Part shown: positions 23,594 to 27,277 of the stretch, in pieces
Position numbering within the stretch: position 1 is the first letter of the stretch
Layout: every line of letters begins with the position of its first letter
Origin: a virus
IMG/VR virus record: IMGVR_UViG_3300031972_002589
Location: 1 to 27,277 of that record
Length of the DNA stretch: 27,277 nt
Reading direction: 5' to 3' (one strand)
Made by a program: the position numbers and the translations under genes
The notes under the pieces: model-generated
Told to the model about the DNA's origin: nothing
Database searches by the model: none
What the model saw: the letters and a program-made list of their open reading frames with translations, nothing else

Positions 23594-23667
23594 CACTCGT
23601 CTCCCCAGATGATCAAGGCGAAGGCCAGCGCGAGCGCGAGGGCCAGCAGCGGCAGGACGCCCTCCAT
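23593..23667 (-). CDS. Tiny membrane peptide (24 aa)
   Basis: The product has 24 residues: MEGVL, then a single Leu/Ala helix (PLLALALALAFALIIW) and GDE. Its ATG shares a base with the stop of the Cro-like gene (TGATG), and its TGA shares a base with the next ATG. The position in the coupled chain and the clear membrane helix support it, though it is very short. Confidence 0.45.
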   Translation of the reverse strand: MEGVLPLLALALALAFALIIWGDE

Positions 23668-23879
23668 CACGCGGCGTCCTGGCGGTCCGCGGGCGGCGCG
23701 ACCCAATCCGCGGCGCCAACCGCGCCAGCCGTCGCTTCGGCGATCCGGGCGACAGCGGACCAATCAGGCCGTTCGAGGCCGCGGCGGTATCGGCTCACGC
23801 GGGTGCGGTGCCGGCCGATCAGCTTGCCCATCGCTTCGTCGGTCAGGCCGTGGGCGGCCATGTAATCGCGTAGGTTCAT
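23667..23879 (-). CDS. Cro-like HTH regulator
   Basis: The product has 70 residues, starting MNLRDYMAAHGLTDEAMGKL. An HTH of the XRE/YdaS type is visible: helix 2 around TDEAMGKLIG, recognition helix around HRTRVSRYRRGLERPDW. Size, position as the first gene of the early leftward unit and divergence from a CI-like gene give the Cro role. There is no Shine-Dalgarno sequence before the ATG, and the -10 lies only 7 nt upstream, so the mRNA is predicted to be leaderless. An ATG further upstream would overlap the operator and was rejected. Confidence 0.8.
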   Translation of the reverse strand: MNLRDYMAAHGLTDEAMGKLIGRHRTRVSRYRRGLERPDWSAVARIAEATAGAVGAADWVAPPADRQDAA

Positions 23880-23886
23880 GCCGCAG

Positions 23887-23915
23887 ATAGTGCGACTGTC
23901 GCACCATCGCGTCAA
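23887..23915 (-). promoter_or_regulatory. Leftward early promoter with perfect 15-bp operator
   Basis: On the minus strand TTGACG (23915-23910), a 17-nt spacer and CACTAT (23892-23887) form a promoter. The perfect palindrome GTGCGACTGTCGCAC (23890-23904; 7-bp arms around one base) overlaps the -10 and the spacer. The same 15 bases occur at 24406-24420 in an equivalent place, so a common repressor should block both promoters. Confidence 0.75.
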
Positions 23916-23932
23916 TAGGGAAGGTGCGGTGC

Positions 23933-23957
23933 TCGCTCTGAGCGATGAATGTCGCTC
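23933..23957. promoter_or_regulatory. Second, different palindrome (TCGCTC-T-GAGCGA)
   Basis: TCGCTC T GAGCGA (23933-23945) is a perfect 6-1-6 palindrome. A further TCGCTC at 23952-23957 gives an alternative pairing with the middle arm. It lies just upstream of the repressor promoter and differs from the 15-bp operator, so it may bind another regulator or the same one with lower affinity. Confidence 0.5.
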
Positions 23958-23961
23958 GCAA

Positions 23962-23967
23962 TATCAT
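23962..23967 (+). promoter_or_regulatory. -10 element of the repressor gene (leaderless)
   Basis: TATCAT lies six bases before the repressor ATG. No convincing -35 element is placed upstream, as for an activated promoter. Since no Shine-Dalgarno sequence is present, transcription from here would give a leaderless mRNA. Confidence 0.45.
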
Positions 23968-23973
23968 GCGGAC

Positions 23974-24327
23974 ATGGCAAGGATTGGTCGACAGACACGC
24001 ACGACGAGGGCGCGCCACTGCCTACGCGAGTGGCGCATCTATCGCAACCTGACCCAAGACGGCCTGGCCGAACGAATGCAGGCCATCATGGGCAGCGAGA
24101 CCTTCGACCGATCGCGGATCTCGAAGTTCGAGAACGGTCACGAAGGCCTGCGCGAAGCCTTGCTCTACGCGTTCGCGGAAGCGCTGAGCATCGAGCCGGG
24201 TTGGCTCTTCGTCCACCCAGAGATCCTGATGCGCGAGCGGGAAGCCCTCACAATTCTAGGTAACCGCCCACCGGAGCAGATCCGCGCCGTCCTCACTGCG
24301 CTGGACACCCTCAGCAAGGCAAGCTGA
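23974..24327 (+). CDS. CI-like repressor, HTH only
   Basis: The product has 117 residues, starting MARIGRQTRTTRARHCLREW. The XRE-type HTH spans about residues 20-65: REWRIYRNLTQDGLAERMQA, then DRSRISKFENGHEGLREALL, with ALSIEPGWLF after it. It has no C-terminal LexA/CI peptidase (S24) domain, so it cannot be self-cleaved after RecA activation. Induction must use another route. Longer versions of this frame start upstream in the operator region and were rejected. It faces the Cro-like gene, so it is the prophage repressor by position and fold. Confidence 0.82.
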   Translation: MARIGRQTRTTRARHCLREWRIYRNLTQDGLAERMQAIMGSETFDRSRISKFENGHEGLREALLYAFAEALSIEPGWLFVHPEILMREREALTILGNRPPEQIRAVLTALDTLSKAS

Positions 24328-24338
24328 CCTCCGGCGTC

Positions 24339-24385
24339 GTGCGGGCTGCCGCACTCTGACGCAGGCAAACGTGCGAAGGCCGCAC
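24339..24385. promoter_or_regulatory. Two further GTGCG...CGCAC palindromes
   Basis: GTGCGGGCTGCCGCAC (24339-24354) and GTGCGAAGGCCGCAC (24371-24385) share the outer half-sites of the 15-bp operator at 24406. Centre-to-centre spacings are about 32 and 35 bp. They could be weaker operators of a three-site array. The second is followed by TTTT on the plus strand, so it could also be a short terminator for the repressor gene. Confidence 0.5.
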
Positions 24386-24393
24386 TTTTCCGC

Positions 24394-24423
24394 TTGACCG
24401 GATAGGTGCGACTGTCGCACTAT
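24394..24423 (+). promoter_or_regulatory. Rightward promoter with perfect 15-bp operator
   Basis: TTGACC (24394-24399), an 18-nt spacer and CACTAT (24418-24423) precede the rightward operon. The palindrome GTGCGACTGTCGCAC (24406-24420) overlaps the spacer and -10, exactly as at the leftward promoter. Confidence 0.72.
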
Positions 24424-24448
24424 CCCCTCATCAACAGAGGGGACGACG

Positions 24449-24847
24449 ATGACGAACCTTCCCGAGACCGCCGTGATCCGCGGCACCAGCGAGAGCGGCG
24501 AGGAACTGTTCCGCTGCACCTGGGGCAGCTTCGCCGCCGACAACGCCGACGGCATCGATGCCGACGAACTGGACGCCATCGCCCGGGCGCTGGCCAGCGG
24601 CACGTTCTACTGGCTGGGCGGCGGGGCGGCTGGCGGCACCACCCTGCGCTGCGCCGATGTCGCCCAGGTACTGCGCAAGCACCTGAACATCGCGCTGGCG
24701 GCTCTCGATGAGATCGCCGCTTGGGACGATGAAGGCGCGAACGCCTACCTCGCCGCGACAGGCCGATACAGCGCCTTCGATGAGCCGGCAGCCGTCCACG
24801 CCGCCCGCGATGCGCTGGCGAAGATCCGTGGAGGCTCCAATGGCTGA
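24449..24847 (+). CDS. Hypothetical protein, first gene of the repressor-controlled rightward operon
   Basis: The product has 132 residues, starting MTNLPETAVIRGTSESGEEL. It has a good ribosome binding site (GAGGGG, 7 nt). It contains RCTWGSFAADNADGIDADEL, a Gly-rich middle (YWLGGGAAGGTTLRC) and an Ala-rich helical C-terminus. No family is recognised. It follows the operator-promoter directly, so it should be among the first products after induction. Confidence 0.7.
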   Translation: MTNLPETAVIRGTSESGEELFRCTWGSFAADNADGIDADELDAIARALASGTFYWLGGGAAGGTTLRCADVAQVLRKHLNIALAALDEIAAWDDEGANAYLAATGRYSAFDEPAAVHAARDALAKIRGGSNG

Positions 24848-25265
24848 GGCCTTCATCCTCACCGCGCGGGATCTCGCCGCTTACCGCCGTCGGCTGCGGC
24901 CGCTGTCGCCAGAGCGCATCACCGCCGCCGTCGAGACACCCGTCGAGCTGCTGTTCGGCGACCCGCGCCGGCCGATCCGTCCGTGGGTCGAGTTGACGGT
25001 GCGGGCGACCGTGTCGGCGGAGGCTGACGATATCAAGGAATGGCGCGTCGACAGCATCGAGACGTGGGTACCGAACGGCTGGGGCGGCCAGTGGGCACCC
25101 GTCGGCGCGCATTCGCCGTGGGGCGACGAGCGCCGCCTGTTCGCGATGATCGAGGCCGCCTGCTGCGACGAGAACGAGAAGTTTGCCGCCGACGCCCTGG
25201 CCGCGCTCCGCAAGGAAGCGGCGACGCGGAGGAGCGTGGCCAACATGAGGAGTGCTGCGGAATGA
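24840..25265 (+). CDS. Hypothetical protein
   Basis: The product has 141 residues, starting MAEAFILTARDLAAYRRRLR. It is compact alpha/beta, with PRRPIRPWVELTVRATVSAE and WRVDSIETWVPNGWGGQWAP, and a helical C-terminus with RRLFAMIEAACCDENEKFAA. It overlaps the previous gene by 8 nt and the next by ATGA. The function is unknown. Confidence 0.7.
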   Translation: MAEAFILTARDLAAYRRRLRPLSPERITAAVETPVELLFGDPRRPIRPWVELTVRATVSAEADDIKEWRVDSIETWVPNGWGGQWAPVGAHSPWGDERRLFAMIEAACCDENEKFAADALAALRKEAATRRSVANMRSAAE

Positions 25266-26266
25266 ACCACGGGATGAAGGCAAAGACGATCAAGGCCGTG
25301 CTGCGGCGGAAGGTCGATGCGTGGCTGGCGTCCATCGAAGACGAGGGTCTGCGCGCTGCCTGCAAGCGAGACGCCATCGTTACCGGCGGCAGCATCGCCA
25401 GCATGTTGATCGGTGAGAAGGTTGCCGACTTCGACGTCTACTTCCGATCCTACGAGACGGCTGTGGCAGTCGCCAAGCACTACGCGGCCGAGTTCGACAA
25501 GCGCCGGCAGCGGCGTGACGGCGTCCCGATCCCGATCACCGTTCAGGAGATGACGGACGTCCGGGGAGAGCGACGCGTCCGCATCGTCGTGAAGTCGGCC
25601 GGGGTCGAAACGCAGGACGGCGAAGCTGACTACACCTACTTCGAATCGCAGCCGGACGAGGCTGCCGGGGAATACGTCTCCGAGGTCTACGACAACCCGG
25701 GAGAGATCGCCGATCTGGTCGAGACGACGGCCGCCGCTGTTCGCGAGACGCAGCAGGCGCCGGACTATCGGCCGGTCTTCCTCAGCAGCAACGCGATCAT
25801 GCTGTCCGGCAAGGTACAGCTGATCCTGCGGTTCTATGGCGAGCCGGACGAGATCCACGCCAACTACGACTTCACCCACTGCACCAACTACTGGAGCAGC
25901 CATTCCGGCACCCTGGTGCTTCGGCCCGAGGCACTTCAAGCGCTGCTGGCGCGCACCCTGGTCTATCAGGGTAGCCGCTATCCGGTGTGCAGCCTGTTTC
26001 GCCTGCGGAAGTTCATCGCGCGGGGCTGGCGCGTGAATGCCGGCCAGATCCTCAAGATTGCGATGCAGGTGTCCGACCTGGACCTGAGCAAGATCGACGT
26101 CCTGGAAGACCAGTTGACCGGGGTCGACGCGGCTTACTTCGCGCAGGTGCTGGAGCGCTGCCGCGAGAAAGGTGGCGACCGCATCGAGTCCGCGTACCTC
26201 GTCGAGATCATCGACCGGATGTTCGGGGAGATCCAGAAGCCGGGCGCCCAGGGGGCTGCGGAATGA
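25262..26266 (+). CDS. Predicted nucleotidyltransferase-fold phage protein
   Basis: The product has 334 residues, starting MNHGMKAKTIKAVLRRKVDA. Residues 40-61 (VTGGSIASMLIGEKVADFDV) show the polymerase-beta superfamily signature: GGS at 42-44 and two metal-binding Asp at 56 and 58 (DFDVYF). Later blocks, such as VRIVVKSAGV and LRFYGEPDEIHANYDFTHCT, then YPVCSLFRLRKFIARGW and VNAGQILKIA, recur in phage proteins of this type as I recall them. The substrate is not known. Polymerase-beta-fold enzymes of this size transfer nucleotides to RNA, DNA, protein or small molecules. In this operon it would be expressed on lytic induction. Confidence 0.78.
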   Translation: MNHGMKAKTIKAVLRRKVDAWLASIEDEGLRAACKRDAIVTGGSIASMLIGEKVADFDVYFRSYETAVAVAKHYAAEFDKRRQRRDGVPIPITVQEMTDVRGERRVRIVVKSAGVETQDGEADYTYFESQPDEAAGEYVSEVYDNPGEIADLVETTAAAVRETQQAPDYRPVFLSSNAIMLSGKVQLILRFYGEPDEIHANYDFTHCTNYWSSHSGTLVLRPEALQALLARTLVYQGSRYPVCSLFRLRKFIARGWRVNAGQILKIAMQVSDLDLSKIDVLEDQLTGVDAAYFAQVLERCREKGGDRIESAYLVEIIDRMFGEIQKPGAQGAAE

Positions 26267-26553
26267 CCATCAGCATCGAACAGGCGCGGAAGATCGTGGC
26301 CGCAGCGGATCATGTGAACGTTGTTCACAGAGCAATTCAGGCCCTCAAGGGCGGTGACGTGTTCAGGCACGGGAGCGGGGATGGCATCAGCGCCCTGATG
26401 GGCGGCGAAGTCTCTCTTGCGGTCTCCTCGGCCCTCCGTGTGGACCGAATGGGCCTTGAGGCGCGGATCAAGACCGAGGTGCGGGCGTGGGTCTCTACCG
26501 CTCGGGCGGAGGCCGAGGCCGAGCTTCGCGCCGCACAGGAGACCGCGGAATGA
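26263..26553 (+). CDS. Hypothetical helical protein
   Basis: The product has 96 residues, starting MTISIEQARKIVAAADHVNV, with a Gly-rich middle (GDVFRHGSGDGISALMGGEV). The C-terminus is an Ala/Glu/Arg coiled-coil-like helix (AWVSTARAEAEAELRAAQET). ATGA overlaps connect it with the nucleotidyltransferase-fold gene and the next gene. No family is recognised. Confidence 0.65.
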   Translation: MTISIEQARKIVAAADHVNVVHRAIQALKGGDVFRHGSGDGISALMGGEVSLAVSSALRVDRMGLEARIKTEVRAWVSTARAEAEAELRAAQETAE

Positions 26554-26957
26554 CCGCCTTCAATCTCGACCCGGCCCGGTACGAGGGGCACACGGCAGCA
26601 CTGCAGCGGAGCCCGACGGCGAAGAGGGGCCTGACGATCCTGGATGCGCGCGGGTACGCAGTGGCCCGCGTTCTCTCCCGCATCAACCTCATTGAGGAGC
26701 AGGCGAACGGCAACCTCTTCTCCGACACCCCGCAGATCCTCGCCGAAGCGCTTCGGCTCAAGGCGGAGAACGAGCGGCTCAAGGAAAAGTCGGCCGCGGA
26801 CTGGAGCGATGTTGCTTCGCGGCTTCTGGCGGCGGCCGATGAGATTGAGCGGCTCAAGGCGGAGAACGAGCGGCTGCGGGAGACAGTGGCGTGGCACGAA
26901 ATATACCTGCGCCGACGCCTAGGTGCGTCTCCGCCGGCAAGCGAGCCGCAGCCATGA
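26550..26957 (+). CDS. Hypothetical coiled-coil protein with repeated zipper
   Basis: The product has 135 residues, starting MTAFNLDPARYEGHTAALQR. An N-terminal part (TAKRGLTILDARGYAVARVL) is followed by two copies of the leucine-zipper sequence RLKAENERL, at about residues 69-77 and 101-109. They are separated by DWSDVASRLLAAADEIE. The copies are encoded by a 26-bp direct repeat, so a duplication made the second zipper. It probably oligomerises. The function is unknown. Confidence 0.68.
   Translation: MTAFNLDPARYEGHTAALQRSPTAKRGLTILDARGYAVARVLSRINLIEEQANGNLFSDTPQILAEALRLKAENERLKEKSAADWSDVASRLLAAADEIERLKAENERLRETVAWHEIYLRRRLGASPPASEPQP
26754..26875 (+). repeat. 26-bp direct repeat encoding the duplicated zipper
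   Basis: Two identical 26-bp copies start at 26754 and 26850 (96 bp apart) and begin CGGCTCAAGGCGGAGAACGA. The distance is a multiple of three, so both are read in the same frame. Confidence 0.92.
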
Positions 26958-27211
26958 TCCCCCGCGCCCACGCCCACGCCGTCGCGGCCGAGTGCCGCCG
27001 GATGCTGGCAAGCGACGAGCGGACCACGCTGGTTCGGCTCACGCTCGCGATGCTGGCGCAGAGCGACGACGAGGCCATCCGCCGCGATGCCGAACGGACC
27101 CTCGCGCTGTGGCCCGAGGCGAGACAGGTCGGGGAAGTCGTCGAGTTCGAGTTTCGACGCAGGAAGATCAACCCGCCGGTACAGCCGGCTGATGGAGGGG
27201 ATGTGGCGTGA
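26954..27211 (+). CDS. Hypothetical helical protein
   Basis: The product has 85 residues from the ATG at 26954 (ATGA overlap), starting MIPRAHAHAVAAECRRMLAS. The helical part contains RTTLVRLTLAMLAQSDDEAI. The end carries a basic strand-like segment (VVEFEFRRRKINPPVQPADG). An earlier in-frame ATG at 26891 overlaps the coiled-coil gene and was rejected. The function is unknown. Confidence 0.6.
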   Translation: MIPRAHAHAVAAECRRMLASDERTTLVRLTLAMLAQSDDEAIRRDAERTLALWPEARQVGEVVEFEFRRRKINPPVQPADGGDVA

Positions 27212-27277
27212 TGCCCGAAGTCCGAGCCGTGAACGGCCGCGTCGTCATCCAGATCGGCGAGTGCGTGACGAGCCTGA
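27211..27277 (+). CDS. N-terminal fragment of the next operon gene (cut by window edge)
   Basis: The ATG at 27211 shares one base with the stop of the preceding gene. A GTG just before it is an alternative start. The visible residues are MPEVRAVNGRVVIQIGECVT and a few more. No family can be assigned. Confidence 0.55.
   Translation, partial: MPEVRAVNGRVVIQIGECVTSL

Noticed and set aside
23878-23973. N-terminal extension of the repressor by 32 codons
   Set aside because: It would translate through the operators and promoters, and the extension has no HTH-family similarity. The ATG at 23974 fits the fold and the -10 position.

Overview
The window is a block of a tailed-phage genome, either a prophage or a free temperate phage. 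The base composition is very GC-rich, and almost every gene starts inside the stop codon of the gene before it (ATGA, GTGA, TTGA or TGATG overlaps). The families present suggest an alphaproteobacterial host: a GapR/DUF2312-like protein, a terminase of the type common in alphaproteobacterial phages and gene transfer agents, and a DUF1376-like replication protein. The host is inferred, because no host gene, tRNA, integrase or att site is visible. Virion genes of the T7 type (connector, scaffold, capsid, tail tubes A and B, internal core proteins) point to a podovirus. No phage RNA polymerase or DNA polymerase is in the window.

Layout. A divergent immunity switch lies at about 23.67-24.45 kb. 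Leftward (minus strand) a Cro-like gene opens one very long transcription unit. It begins with tiny membrane and zinc-ribbon genes (23.7-22.7 kb) and continues with a GapR-like protein, a DUF2493/SLOG protein, a VRR-NUC nuclease and a cytosine-5 methyltransferase. A second, nested open frame with phage-like sequence lies entirely inside the methyltransferase gene. Then come several small genes, an MT-A70 adenine methyltransferase, a DUF1376-like protein and a T7 gp4-like primase-helicase (15.7-13.9 kb). After a few hypothetical genes and a hairpin terminator the late genes follow: small and large terminase, portal, Bbp19-like protein, scaffold, terminator, major capsid, a head or accessory protein with no normal start codon, tail tube A, a gp12-like nozzle, a GNAT-like protein, a gp14-like core protein, and a protein cut by the left edge.

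Rightward (plus strand) a short CI-like repressor is followed by a repressor-controlled operon of mostly unknown genes (24.45 kb to the right edge). One of them is a predicted nucleotidyltransferase-fold protein.

How it works together. The same perfect 15-bp palindrome, GTGCGACTGTCGCAC, overlaps the promoter of the Cro-like gene and the promoter of the rightward operon. The repressor is therefore expected to silence both arms together. Both regulator genes have a -10 element 6-7 nt before the ATG and no Shine-Dalgarno sequence, so their mRNAs are predicted to be leaderless. No gene-free stretch exceeds about 225 bases; the longest, 6459-6682, holds the capsid leader and a terminator.
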